From positions 1 through 64,000 of the forward strand of contig NZ_RHOO01000008.1 in the NCBI RefSeq assembly GCF_003946555.1: a DNA stretch of 64,000 bases, in the 5' to 3' direction. Source of the DNA: Companilactobacillus hulinensis. Its GTDB lineage: Bacteria > Bacillota > Bacilli > Lactobacillales > Lactobacillaceae. This document shows positions 7,270-15,187 of this stretch, in pieces. The notes beneath the pieces are model-generated. The model worked only from the letters and a program-made list of their open reading frames with translations, had not been told where the DNA came from and did not search any database. The translations under genes were made by a program, and so were the position numbers. How positions within the stretch are numbered: the stretch's first letter is position 1; each line of letters opens with the position of its first letter.

Positions 7270-7554
7270 ATGAATGAATTTACAGATTTTTGTGATTGGT
7301 ATACAAACTATTTTATTGAAATCAATACTGACCCTGCCAATTTGATCGATCCAAGAAATATCGAAGGAATCGAAAAGTTAGGGGAAATTTCCACTAATGA
7401 AACTAACAATAATTGGCGGCTCAAAAGTAAAATGCCTGAAAAAGAATTACATCACAGTTTGAGTAAAATACTACGTTCCCAAACTAAAATTGACCCCAAA
7501 ACTGAAATGATTCTGACAAAAGGTATTGACGGTGGACCCATGCCCATTTCATAA
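7270..7554 (+). CDS. Small hypothetical protein
   Basis: A 94-aa acidic soluble protein with a strong ribosome binding site (GGAGGTG) and a good promoter, so very likely real. It has no TM segment, signal or motif I recognise; the first half contains several aromatic residues, the second half is lysine-rich, and it ends GGPMPIS. No terminator is visible between it and the lactate permease gene 130 bp downstream, so read-through into that gene is possible. No function assigned. Confidence 0.7.
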   Translation: MNEFTDFCDWYTNYFIEINTDPANLIDPRNIEGIEKLGEISTNETNNNWRLKSKMPEKELHHSLSKILRSQTKIDPKTEMILTKGIDGGPMPIS

Positions 7555-7685
7555 ATAAGTGCGACAATCGTTATCGTTAAAGTTCCCTTAAAAAATACAA
7601 TATGATAAAATATTAACTATTGAGAAACATAAAAATGAATAAATTCTTTTTGATAAATTGAAGCTTCGAAGTATTTCTCTCCTGT

Positions 7686-9335
7686 ATGGAAGAATTATTC
7701 GAGGCTTTTTTAAAAGGCATTGTTCAACTTGGAGGAACCGGAATGATTTTTGTTGCCTTATCGGCTGTTATTTTACCAATGATTCTACTAGGAATATTGA
7801 ATCTCCCTGCTACTAAAGGGATGTCTATCAGTGCCATTGTCGTCATGATCCTAGGAGCAGTCTTTTGGAAAATGCATACCAAAATCCTTCTGGCTTCGAT
7901 TTTACAAGCAATTCATAAATCATTACCAATTATCTGGATATTATTTGGCGCTCTGATAATGCTTCGTACGCTTGAACACACTGGCGCCATCACCAGGATC
8001 AATATTGGATTTGAGAAGTTATCATCTGATATGAGGGTTCAAATAATTCTAGTTGCTTACTTATTCGGTGGACTGATCGAAGGTGTGTCAGGATTTGGAA
8101 CTCCTGCGATGGTTACCGCTCCACTGATGATTGCCTTAGGATTCTCGCCTATCGCGTCAGTCACGCTGGCATTGATTGCCGACTCGACTCCAGCAGCCTT
8201 TGGAGCTGTTGGAACTCCACTTACAGTTGGATTAAGTAACGTTAGTGAAAATACCAACTTTTTGAACAGCATCGGAAAAAGTCTGACATCGATCGATTTA
8301 TTTGCCGGTTCATTAATGCCAACCATGCTGGTGTTCTTATTAGTATTTTTATTCGGTAGCTCAAAAGAACCACGTCTCAAAGAATGGTTACAGTTCATCC
8401 CCTGGACACTTTTCATCGGAATATTTTACAGTGTGATGGCATTGATGACTGCTACATTCGTAGGTTACGAATTCGTATCGATTCTTGCACCATTCATTAC
8501 TATCATCGTTGCAATCATTACTATTCGAACAAAGTTCCTATTACCCAAGTCAAGTTTCACTAATCCTTGGACACTGAAAGATTCAACTGGTCAAAAAGAA
8601 GAAACCTCTGACATGTCGCTTTTAACAGCCTGGTCACCATATATTCTAGTCGTTCTACTCTTATTACTATCAAGGACAATTCCTGCACTCAAGTCATTCA
8701 TGACTTCTGTTCTAAACTTATCATGGACAAATATTCTTGGGATTAAAGGGTTGAATTCTGACTGGGAATTTTTATACTCACCAGGAACAATTCTGACTGT
8801 TGCCGTGTTATTAGGATTGTTGATACAGGTCAAATCACTTAAGAGCTTCATTCCAACATCAATCAACGTTATCAAATCAATGAAGAATACCGCAATTGCC
8901 CTGATTGTTACCTTGATCATGGTTCAAGTGTTCACTAACTCTAACTTTAACAGCGCCAATCTTGAAAGTATGCCAATGTATATTGCCGGATTCGTATCTA
9001 AGTATTTCTCTGCCGGTTGGATATTCATAGCACCATTCTTAGGCGCACTGGGAGCATTTGTTACTGGTAGTTCAACCGTTTCAACATTGACATTTGCGCA
9101 GATTCAATCTGACATTGCCAATAACGCCAATATTCCCCAGCAAGTTGTTCTAGCTGCACAATTAATTGGTGCCGCCGCCGGTAATATGATCTGTGTTCAC
9201 AATATTGTTGCCGTTAGTTCACTAGTTGGATTGAGTGGACAAGAAGGAACCATTTTGAGAAAGACTCTTGCTCCTTCATTACTCTACTGTTTACTAGTAG
9301 GTATCATTGGATTTGTATTTATATCATTAGGTTAA
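7686..9335 (+). CDS. lctP: L-lactate permease (LctP family)
   Basis: 549 aa with about 12-14 hydrophobic segments spread over the whole length. The conserved LctP stretch LIEGVSGFGTPAMVTAPL is present near residues 124-141, with further family glycines in the C-terminal third (GALGAFVTGSSTVS, AAGNMICVHNIVAVS). It should couple lactate (or glycolate) transport to H+ across the membrane. The start is debatable: ATG 7686 has no ribosome binding site, whereas ATG 7743 lies six bases after GGAGG and would begin directly at TM1. Ends at a bidirectional terminator. Confidence 0.92.
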   Translation: MEELFEAFLKGIVQLGGTGMIFVALSAVILPMILLGILNLPATKGMSISAIVVMILGAVFWKMHTKILLASILQAIHKSLPIIWILFGALIMLRTLEHTGAITRINIGFEKLSSDMRVQIILVAYLFGGLIEGVSGFGTPAMVTAPLMIALGFSPIASVTLALIADSTPAAFGAVGTPLTVGLSNVSENTNFLNSIGKSLTSIDLFAGSLMPTMLVFLLVFLFGSSKEPRLKEWLQFIPWTLFIGIFYSVMALMTATFVGYEFVSILAPFITIIVAIITIRTKFLLPKSSFTNPWTLKDSTGQKEETSDMSLLTAWSPYILVVLLLLLSRTIPALKSFMTSVLNLSWTNILGIKGLNSDWEFLYSPGTILTVAVLLGLLIQVKSLKSFIPTSINVIKSMKNTAIALIVTLIMVQVFTNSNFNSANLESMPMYIAGFVSKYFSAGWIFIAPFLGALGAFVTGSSTVSTLTFAQIQSDIANNANIPQQVVLAAQLIGAAAGNMICVHNIVAVSSLVGLSGQEGTILRKTLAPSLLYCLLVGIIGFVFISLG

Positions 9336-9346
9336 AAGACAAAAAT

Positions 9347-9385
9347 AATAGGTCGACATCCCAATCACTGAGATGTCGGCCTATT
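9347..9385. terminator. Bidirectional terminator
   Basis: AATAGG-t-CGACATC (9347-9360) pairs with GATGTCG-g-CCTATT (9372-9385). It lies between convergent genes, and the stop of the GNAT gene is inside the right arm. Confidence 0.87.
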
Positions 9386-9974
9386 TAGATTTAAGTAACT
9401 GAATTACTTCTTTAGTTTGTATTGCCATAAATTTGTCACCTTTAATGTTACCCGTTCCATCATTCACATCTAAAAAACCGTACTTTCTATAATACGACTG
9501 TGAATCACGTATTGAATCGACGGTAAATAAACAAATACCAATCTCCAGAGAAATATGATTGACCATTTTAAATATTTGTTGCATCATAACTTCTCCAAAT
9601 CCCAATCGTTGAAATTCATGATCAATGGCAAACCAAATCATATCAACGGTTGGGAGTTCAGTATTCCTACCAATAGTCGGAACATTGTCCTTATTCTTTT
9701 TAAAGCTATTATAGACTCTTTTACTACCTGCACTTAAGGAAAAATAGCCTATTATCTTATTATTTTTTTTCGAAATAAAAATAAATGTCTGCATAATATC
9801 TCGAACGGCATAATCCAAAGCATTATTCGTTAAAAACTCATTTATTAATTCATAATCCTTTTTAGGATTACTATATTTCCCAATATTTAAATTATCAGGA
9901 ATACAGTTAAAATCTGACAAAATAATATTTTGTGAAATATCTTTAATAGATTTAATTGTCCAATTGTTGATCAT
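9381..9974 (-). CDS. GNAT acetyltransferase, possible TacT-like toxin
   Basis: 197 aa. The central GNAT domain contains KIIGYFSLSAGS, then PTVDMIWFAID, the acetyl-CoA loop FQRLGFGEVMMQQI, and SYYRKYGFLDVN near the end. This order matches GNAT toxins of TacT/AtaT type, which acetylate aminoacyl-tRNA, as well as other GNATs. A 60-aa gene lies 3 nt upstream, in the antitoxin position. The DNA is more A+T-rich than the core genes around it. Toxin function is an inference from layout and fold; an ordinary GNAT enzyme is the alternative. Confidence 0.72.
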   Translation of the reverse strand: MINNWTIKSIKDISQNIILSDFNCIPDNLNIGKYSNPKKDYELINEFLTNNALDYAVRDIMQTFIFISKKNNKIIGYFSLSAGSKRVYNSFKKNKDNVPTIGRNTELPTVDMIWFAIDHEFQRLGFGEVMMQQIFKMVNHISLEIGICLFTVDSIRDSQSYYRKYGFLDVNDGTGNIKGDKFMAIQTKEVIQLLKSK

Positions 9975-9977
9975 ATT

Positions 9978-10160
9978 CTAGGAATACTTTTGCTTACCAA
10001 TTTCAAAAGCAACAAATCGCGACTTTTTATTGTTACGCAACCTTTCTGATATAGCTTGTAATTCTTTATTTCTCTCGCTTGTTTTAGGTGCAAATGCAAT
10101 CTTAGCCCAGTCAGAATATTCATATTTATCGTTATTTGGTTCTAAGGAATTTCTATTCAT
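9978..10160 (-). CDS. 60-aa protein upstream of GNAT, candidate antitoxin
   Basis: A small charged protein, basic in its C-terminal half (SERLRNNKKSRFVAFEIGKQK), preceded by a GGAG ribosome binding site (minus strand, about 10167-10171). It ends 3 nt before the GNAT start, so the two are translationally linked. It shows no clear ribbon-helix-helix or helix-turn-helix pattern. Its place in front of a TacT-like GNAT and the palindromes over the promoter suggest an antitoxin or autorepressor. Unrecognised family. Confidence 0.55.
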   Translation of the reverse strand: MNRNSLEPNNDKYEYSDWAKIAFAPKTSERNKELQAISERLRNNKKSRFVAFEIGKQKYS

Positions 10161-10200
10161 TTTTATCTCCTCATCAATGTAAATGTGGTAGTTTGATGTT

Positions 10201-10214
10201 TACACGTAAGTGTA
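10201..10214. promoter_or_regulatory. Palindrome over the -10 of the GNAT pair
   Basis: TACAC-GTAA-GTGTA is a perfect 5-bp dyad that covers the -10 TACACT of the promoter at 10209-10237. A likely operator by position. Confidence 0.5.
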
Positions 10215-10237
10215 TATGGTTTACTTTGAAGTGTCAA
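10209..10237 (-). promoter_or_regulatory. Promoter of the 60-aa/GNAT pair
   Basis: Minus strand TTGACA (10237-10232, perfect), a 17-nt spacer, TACACT (10214-10209). Dyads overlap both boxes. Confidence 0.7.
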
Positions 10238-10252
10238 TTTACTTCAAAAGTA
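10222..10252. promoter_or_regulatory. Inverted repeat over the -35 of the GNAT pair
   Basis: TACTTTGAAGT (10222-10232) and ACTTCAAAAGTA (10241-10252) are inverted copies differing by one inserted A. They flank and overlap the -35 TTGACA, so a bound repressor would block the promoter. Confidence 0.5.
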
Positions 10253-10293
10253 TAAATACACATTAATTGAATAATTAATACCAAATAAAAAAT

Positions 10294-10320
10294 AAGTAAT
10301 GATCTACGCAATCATTACTT
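10294..10320 (-). terminator. Terminator of the pyr operon
   Basis: AAGTAATGAT (10294-10303) pairs with ATCATTACTT (10311-10320). On the minus strand ATTTTTTATTT follows. It lies 17 bp after the pyrD stop. Confidence 0.88.
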
Positions 10321-10337
10321 ACTTTTAGAAGTATTCC

Positions 10338-11363
10338 TTATTTCAAATCATCAATCATTTGTTTCTCAGACAAATAACGATTAATTTGTTCAATCATAGT
10401 TGGTCCGTTATAAATGAATCCCGTGTAAACCTCTACTAAGGTCGCACCAGCTTCTAGAGCTGTTTTTGCATCTTCTGGAGTAAACACACCACCAGAATAA
10501 ATAATTGGCATTTCTGGGAACTCACTATGTACTAACTTAGTCATAGCAATAGATGTTTCAAATAGTGGTTTACCGCTCAATCCACCATTTTCTTTTTTGT
10601 TGTCAGATACCAGTTCGTCACGTTTCATTCCACTAGTATTAGTCAAGATCACACCGTCAAGCAATCCTTCTACAGCATGTAGTGTTTCAATAAGTTCGGC
10701 TGTATCAATATCATTTCCAAACTTACAGAATACCGGTTGTTCAATATTTAATTCCTTGATACCTGTCAGGATCTCAGTTAATAATTCAACATGTTGCAAT
10801 GTAGCAACACCTTTTTGATTAGGACAACTGATATTCAGCGCAATGTAATCTGCCTGATCATGAATATCTTTGACACTCTCTACCATTTCAGCAACTTTTC
10901 CAGCATCATTCAAGCCGTGACTTGGCGCAATACTCAAACCAATCTTCACATCATTAGCGGGATGTTGTTCAAGTCTTGCTTTGGTGGTCTCGATACCATC
11001 GTTATTCAAGCCCATACGATTAATGATGGCATTATCTTCAGGCAAACGAAAAATACGTTTCTTTTTATTTCCCGCTTGAGCCTTCTTAGTAACACTACCA
11101 ACTTCAACGAATCCAGCACCTAGTGCACCAAGACTGTTATAAAATTCAGCCTTCTTATCAAATCCGGCAGCAATACCAATTGGTGAATCAAAAGTTAGGT
11201 TCTTAATTGTAACCTGCAAGTTAGGACGTTTCTTTGTATAGAATATTTTTCGTAAAATATTAGAATTGTCATTGAATAGCTTCAATCCATTAGCCACCAA
11301 ATGGTGGTCAACTTCGGGATCGATTGCAAAAATCATAGGTCTTGCAAGTTTGTATAAGTCCAT
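10338..11363 (-). CDS. pyrD: Dihydroorotate dehydrogenase, class 2 type
   Basis: 341 aa from ATG 11363, two bases after the pyrE stop. It oxidises dihydroorotate to orotate with FMN. The N-terminal helical extension (LARPMIFAIDPEVDHHL), IGIAAGFDK, the VGSVT and RIFRL segments, and IINRMGLNN are class 2 (membrane-bound, quinone-reducing) features. The catalytic-base segment reads NISCPN, with Cys180 where Escherichia coli class 2 has Ser (NISSPN); Cys is the class 1 residue. The FMN phosphate part is YSGGVF near the C-terminus. Last gene of the pyr operon. Confidence 0.93.
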   Translation of the reverse strand: MDLYKLARPMIFAIDPEVDHHLVANGLKLFNDNSNILRKIFYTKKRPNLQVTIKNLTFDSPIGIAAGFDKKAEFYNSLGALGAGFVEVGSVTKKAQAGNKKKRIFRLPEDNAIINRMGLNNDGIETTKARLEQHPANDVKIGLSIAPSHGLNDAGKVAEMVESVKDIHDQADYIALNISCPNQKGVATLQHVELLTEILTGIKELNIEQPVFCKFGNDIDTAELIETLHAVEGLLDGVILTNTSGMKRDELVSDNKKENGGLSGKPLFETSIAMTKLVHSEFPEMPIIYSGGVFTPEDAKTALEAGATLVEVYTGFIYNGPTMIEQINRYLSEKQMIDDLK

Positions 11364-11365
11364 TA

Positions 11366-12004
11366 TTATTTGCCCCAACTTTCTGGTTGTTTATACCACT
11401 GCTTTAGTAGTTCCATGTCACTTGCTTCAACATAATTCTGTTCTTGAGCGACTTCGATCATTGTTGGGTAATTTGTCAATGTAACTAATTTTGTTTCAGC
11501 ATCATCAAAGTTCTTAGTACTTTCGGGTAAATTGTATGAGAATATTGCAGCCGTTCCAATTACTTCTGCTCCAGCTTCACGAACGGCCTTAACAGCCTTC
11601 AAAATACTGCCACCAGTTGAAATCAAATCATCTATCAAGACAACTTTGTCGCCTTTTTTACAGCGACCTTCGATTTGACCCTTTTTACCATGGTCTTTAG
11701 GTTGAGCACGAACATAGTTCAATGGTAAGTTCAAAATATTTGCGACACCTGTAGCATGTGGAATACCGGCAGTTGCAACACCACCGATAACTTCAACTTC
11801 TGGATATGTCTCTTTGATCAAATCAGCCAAGTCTTTAGCAATTTGTTGGCGAAAATCTGGATATGCAATAGTTAAACGATTGTCCGTATAAATTGGTGCA
11901 TGGATTCCACTAGCCCAGATAAATGGACTCTTTGGACTGAGCGTTACCGCCTTAATATCCAATAATTCACTTGCAATATTCTTTGATACATCGATTTTAT
12001 CCAT
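11366..12004 (-). CDS. pyrE: Orotate phosphoribosyltransferase
   Basis: 212 aa; joins orotate and PRPP to give OMP. The PRPP-binding motif VVLIDDLISTGGS lies at about residues 120-132, and the N-terminal SPFIWASGIHAPIYTDNR segment fits the orotate site. Its ATG shares one base with the pyrF stop (TAATG), giving tight coupling. Normal family length. Confidence 0.96.
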   Translation of the reverse strand: MDKIDVSKNIASELLDIKAVTLSPKSPFIWASGIHAPIYTDNRLTIAYPDFRQQIAKDLADLIKETYPEVEVIGGVATAGIPHATGVANILNLPLNYVRAQPKDHGKKGQIEGRCKKGDKVVLIDDLISTGGSILKAVKAVREAGAEVIGTAAIFSYNLPESTKNFDDAETKLVTLTNYPTMIEVAQEQNYVEASDMELLKQWYKQPESWGK

Positions 12005-12696
12005 TATTTATTCCACTCCTTAGAAATATTTTGATATGCTACAAATCCGTTATCAGCTTGTGTAATTGGACGTCCAACGACGATTCCATCACTTCCCAAG
12101 ACACGTGCTTTAGCAGGTGTCGCAACACGTTTTTGATCTCCCACTTGAGCTGATTTTGGTCTGATACCTGGAGTAATACATAGAAAGTCATCACTAGTTG
12201 CTTCTTTGATCAAAGGTACCTCAAGTGCTGATGAAATAACTCCATCGGCTCCATTATCAAAAGCTAGTTTTGCTAAATGAGTAACGTAGTCTTGAGATTT
12301 AAGTGGAACTTGTAATTCATTAGCTAGTTCTACTTGTCCTAAAGATGTCAGTTGTGTCACCGCCAAGAGTTTTGTATCAGTTCCATCTAATCCTTCTTTG
12401 GCAGCAGCAATCATCTCTGCACCACCACTGGCGTGAACAGTTAACATTTGAACATCCCATTTAGCAATCATCTCGCAGGTTCTACGAACTGTATTAGGAA
12501 TATCATGAAGTTTCAAATCCAAGAAAATATTGTATCCACGGTTTCTCAAACTTCTAACAAATGGATAACCGAATTGACAGAACATTTCCAATCCAATTTT
12601 GACGAACAATTCGTCATTCTTAGGAAATTGACTCAAAAATTCAATACACTCGAAATCATCTGCAAAATCTAACGCAACTATTACTGGCTTTTTCAT
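12004..12696 (-). CDS. pyrF: Orotidine 5'-phosphate decarboxylase
   Basis: 230 aa TIM barrel that decarboxylates OMP to UMP. The active-site tetrad segment is DLKLHDIPNTV (Asp60, Lys62, Asp65), and the phosphate-binding loop is LGSDGIVVGRPI near the C-terminus. It lies 19 bp after pyrC and overlaps pyrE by one base. Confidence 0.97.
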   Translation of the reverse strand: MKKPVIVALDFADDFECIEFLSQFPKNDELFVKIGLEMFCQFGYPFVRSLRNRGYNIFLDLKLHDIPNTVRRTCEMIAKWDVQMLTVHASGGAEMIAAAKEGLDGTDTKLLAVTQLTSLGQVELANELQVPLKSQDYVTHLAKLAFDNGADGVISSALEVPLIKEATSDDFLCITPGIRPKSAQVGDQKRVATPAKARVLGSDGIVVGRPITQADNGFVAYQNISKEWNK

Positions 12697-12715
12697 TACT
12701 CCTCAGTACCTCCAA

Positions 12716-13990
12716 TTATTCTGAATAAACATTTTCTCCATTTACATAAGTCTGCTTGATACGCCCGAAAACATCCCAATCTTCACCAACAAATGGCGTA
12801 TTAAAACCTTTGGACAAGAAATCACCTTGTTCAAAATGATATTCTTCATCCAAATCTATAATGGTAAAATCTGCTGGCTTATCTAATTCAACTTTGCCAG
12901 CTTCAAGACCAAATATCTCAGCTGGTCTCGTTGCCATGAGATAAACTAACTTCTCAACTGTCATTACGCCGCTCTTGACGAACAATCTATACATCAGTGG
13001 AAATGACGTTTCTATCCCAGTTATTCCAAAGGCACTCTTTAAGAATCCCTTATTCTTTTCATCTTCTGCATGTGGTGCATGGTCAGTCGCAATCATATCG
13101 ATCGTTCCATCCAGTACACCTGCAATCAATGCCCGTCGATCTGATTCAGATCTAAGCGGAGGATTCATCTTGAAATTGGCATCATCATCTTTGATGTCTT
13201 CATCGCTCAGTAACAAGTGATGTGGCGTAACTTCACAGGTTACGTTGATTCCTGCATCCTTAGCGATTCTAATCAGGTCCACACTGTCCCTAGTTGAAAT
13301 GTGACAGACATGATAATGTACACCTGTTTCCTTGGCTAGCAACAAGTCTCTAGCAAGCTGTGAGGTTTCCGCAACTCGTTCAATTGCTGGTAAACCTAAT
13401 CTCGTTGCAGTATCTCCAGCGTTGATCACACCTTTGTTGAACAAGTTTTGATCTTCAACGTGTGCTGCTAAGTGACTGCCTATCTGAGCAATCCTTTGCA
13501 TAGCATTGAACATCGTCTTAGCGTTGTTGATTCCATGACCATCGTTTGAAAAGGCGAATGCTCCCGCAGTTGCTAGATCTTCAATTGGACTAAGCTTGTC
13601 TGACGTTTCATCCAAAGTTATTGGCGCATACTGCAACAAGTTAATCTTGGATTGCTTATTTAATTCCATTTGGTGCTTGAATTTTTCCACACTATCAGGT
13701 ACTGGAGTGACGTTAGGCATCGCTCCAACTGTTGTGAAGCCACCATGTGCAGCGGCAGCACTACCAGTTTTGATTGTCTCTTTATGGACCTGACCAGGTT
13801 CTCTGAAGTGAACATGTACGTCAACTAATCCGGGAATAACCAAGTTTCTTTCGGCATTAATAACTTCATCAGCTCTACTGCCAATAAATGGTGCAATTTT
13901 GACAAATTGACCATCATCGATCAATACGTCACTATTAATTAGTTTATTATCGTATAGCAGCTTGGCGTTCTTTATTAATTTTGTTGTCAA
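12716..13990 (-). CDS. pyrC: Dihydroorotase
   Basis: 424 aa, class I dihydroorotase that cyclises carbamoyl-aspartate. Zinc ligands: HVHFREPG (His59, His61), HVEDQ, HYHVCHIST and the Asp of ATDHAPH. The start is TTG at 13990, because AGAAGGAGA sits six bases upstream and the family N-terminus (LIKNAKLL) follows at once. The gene therefore overlaps the 3' end of pyrB by 44 nt. Confidence 0.94.
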   Translation of the reverse strand: MTTKLIKNAKLLYDNKLINSDVLIDDGQFVKIAPFIGSRADEVINAERNLVIPGLVDVHVHFREPGQVHKETIKTGSAAAAHGGFTTVGAMPNVTPVPDSVEKFKHQMELNKQSKINLLQYAPITLDETSDKLSPIEDLATAGAFAFSNDGHGINNAKTMFNAMQRIAQIGSHLAAHVEDQNLFNKGVINAGDTATRLGLPAIERVAETSQLARDLLLAKETGVHYHVCHISTRDSVDLIRIAKDAGINVTCEVTPHHLLLSDEDIKDDDANFKMNPPLRSESDRRALIAGVLDGTIDMIATDHAPHAEDEKNKGFLKSAFGITGIETSFPLMYRLFVKSGVMTVEKLVYLMATRPAEIFGLEAGKVELDKPADFTIIDLDEEYHFEQGDFLSKGFNTPFVGEDWDVFGRIKQTYVNGENVYSE

Positions 13991-14888
13991 TATTGTCTCC
14001 TTCTAGTACCGCTTCGATCATTGCCATTCTGACAAACACACCATTTTGCATTTGTTGGAAAATATATGACTTATTACACTCAACCACGTCGTCAGCGATT
14101 TCTACTCCACGGTTGATTGGAGCTGGATGCATGATCATCGCATCTGACTTCATCATGTTTACTCGTCGCATATCCAAACCATACTTATTGAAATAGTCTT
14201 CTTTAGAGAAGTTCTTGTTTTCTTCTGAACTTAATCGCTCATGTTGGACACGCAATAACATGACAATATCCATTTCTTGGCAAAGCTCATCGACACTCAT
14301 ATGTGGTCCAATTTCTTTGAATTCTTCTGTGTACCATGAATCTAATCCACCAAAGCTCACATCCGCACCCAATCTTGTTAAAATTTCAGCGTTTGAATGT
14401 GCTACTCGTGAATGACTCAAGTCTCCGACAATTCCGACTTTTAAACCTTCAAAATGACCGAAGTGCTCATAAATCGTCATTAAATCTAGCAAAGATTGTG
14501 AGGGATGTTGTCCAGTACCATCCCCACCATTGATGATATGAATCTTCATATTATCGTTAATTAGTTTTTCATAATATTTATCTTCTGGGTGGCGAATGAC
14601 AGCAACACTTGCTCCAATACTCTCAACTGTTTTGACTGTATCGTACAGGCTTTCACCCTTTGTAACTGAAGAAGTCGATGCATCAAACATTACTTCTTTC
14701 ATTCCCAATTTCATTTCGGCAACTTGAAAACTTGTCTTAGTTCTCGTACTGTTCTCAAAAAACATATTGATGGCAAACTTATCTAAACCAATATCTGATT
14801 CCTTTCCAGCTTTGAAATCAATGGCTGAATCCATGAGGCTATAAACCTCTTCATTTGATAATTGTGACATTGAAAGTATATGTTTCAT
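13947..14888 (-). CDS. pyrB: Aspartate carbamoyltransferase catalytic subunit
   Basis: 313 aa from ATG 14888, which has GGAGG 6 nt upstream; longer in-frame extensions would start inside the attenuator. Carbamoyl-phosphate loop FFENSTRTKTSF (about residues 43-54), HPSQSLLD and MHPAPINRG are all present. First gene of pyrBCFED, controlled by the PyrR-type leader. No regulatory-chain gene (pyrI) follows, as expected in Firmicutes. Confidence 0.96.
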   Translation of the reverse strand: MKHILSMSQLSNEEVYSLMDSAIDFKAGKESDIGLDKFAINMFFENSTRTKTSFQVAEMKLGMKEVMFDASTSSVTKGESLYDTVKTVESIGASVAVIRHPEDKYYEKLINDNMKIHIINGGDGTGQHPSQSLLDLMTIYEHFGHFEGLKVGIVGDLSHSRVAHSNAEILTRLGADVSFGGLDSWYTEEFKEIGPHMSVDELCQEMDIVMLLRVQHERLSSEENKNFSKEDYFNKYGLDMRRVNMMKSDAMIMHPAPINRGVEIADDVVECNKSYIFQQMQNGVFVRMAMIEAVLEGDNIDNKINKERQAAIR

Positions 14889-15065
14889 TGTTTTCCTCCA
14901 AATTAAAAGGGACACTGTCAGATTCAGTGTCCCAAAGTTGGAGTTTCATATATTACGCCTTTGGGATCTCACTGGATCCGATTAAAAGTGATCTTTTATT
15001 TTTAAGTTACCCGAAAACCGTCTATAACTTTGCAGGCCTCTCTGGACTTGTTTAAAAGTTTTCGT
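14889..15065 (-). promoter_or_regulatory. PyrR-type attenuation leader of the pyr operon
   Basis: The minus-strand leader contains AAGTCCAGAGAGGCCTGCA (15050-15032), close to the PyrR-binding loop consensus. A second hairpin follows, GGATC-CAGTGA-GATCC (14979-14964), acting as anti-antiterminator. TCCCAAAG can instead pair with CTTTGGGA upstream of the terminator, giving the antiterminator. UMP-bound PyrR would favour termination at 14909-14933. No pyrR gene is in the window, so it must be supplied elsewhere. Confidence 0.85.
14909..14933 (-). terminator. pyr attenuator terminator
   Basis: GGGACACTG (14909-14917) and CAGTGTCCC (14925-14933) form a perfect 9-bp stem with a 7-nt loop. On the minus strand TTTTAATTT follows, then the pyrB ribosome binding site. 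Confidence 0.9.
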
Positions 15066-15072
15066 TGGAAAT

Positions 15073-15101
15073 ACTATATGTTAATTAGTATAAATCGTCA
15101 A
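15073..15101 (-). promoter_or_regulatory. Promoter of the pyr operon
   Basis: Minus strand TTGACG (15101-15096), a 17-nt spacer, TATAGT (15078-15073). It is placed directly upstream of the PyrR leader. Confidence 0.82.
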
Positions 15102-15125
15102 GTTGAAAATCATTTTTGAAATAAT

Positions 15126-15171
15126 AAAAGCGACTATCAAAGTTATCATACCAACTTGAATAGTCGCTTTT
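15126..15171 (-). terminator. Terminator of tyrS-nhaC
   Basis: AAAAGCGACTAT (15126-15137) pairs with ATAGTCGCTTTT (15160-15171). It lies between the nhaC stop and the pyr promoter. Confidence 0.88.
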
Positions 15172-15187
15172 ATTTTATTATTAATAA

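Noticed and set aside
8057-8416. 119-codon minus-strand frame inside lctP
   Set aside because: Antisense shadow of the permease; composition mirrors the real frame.
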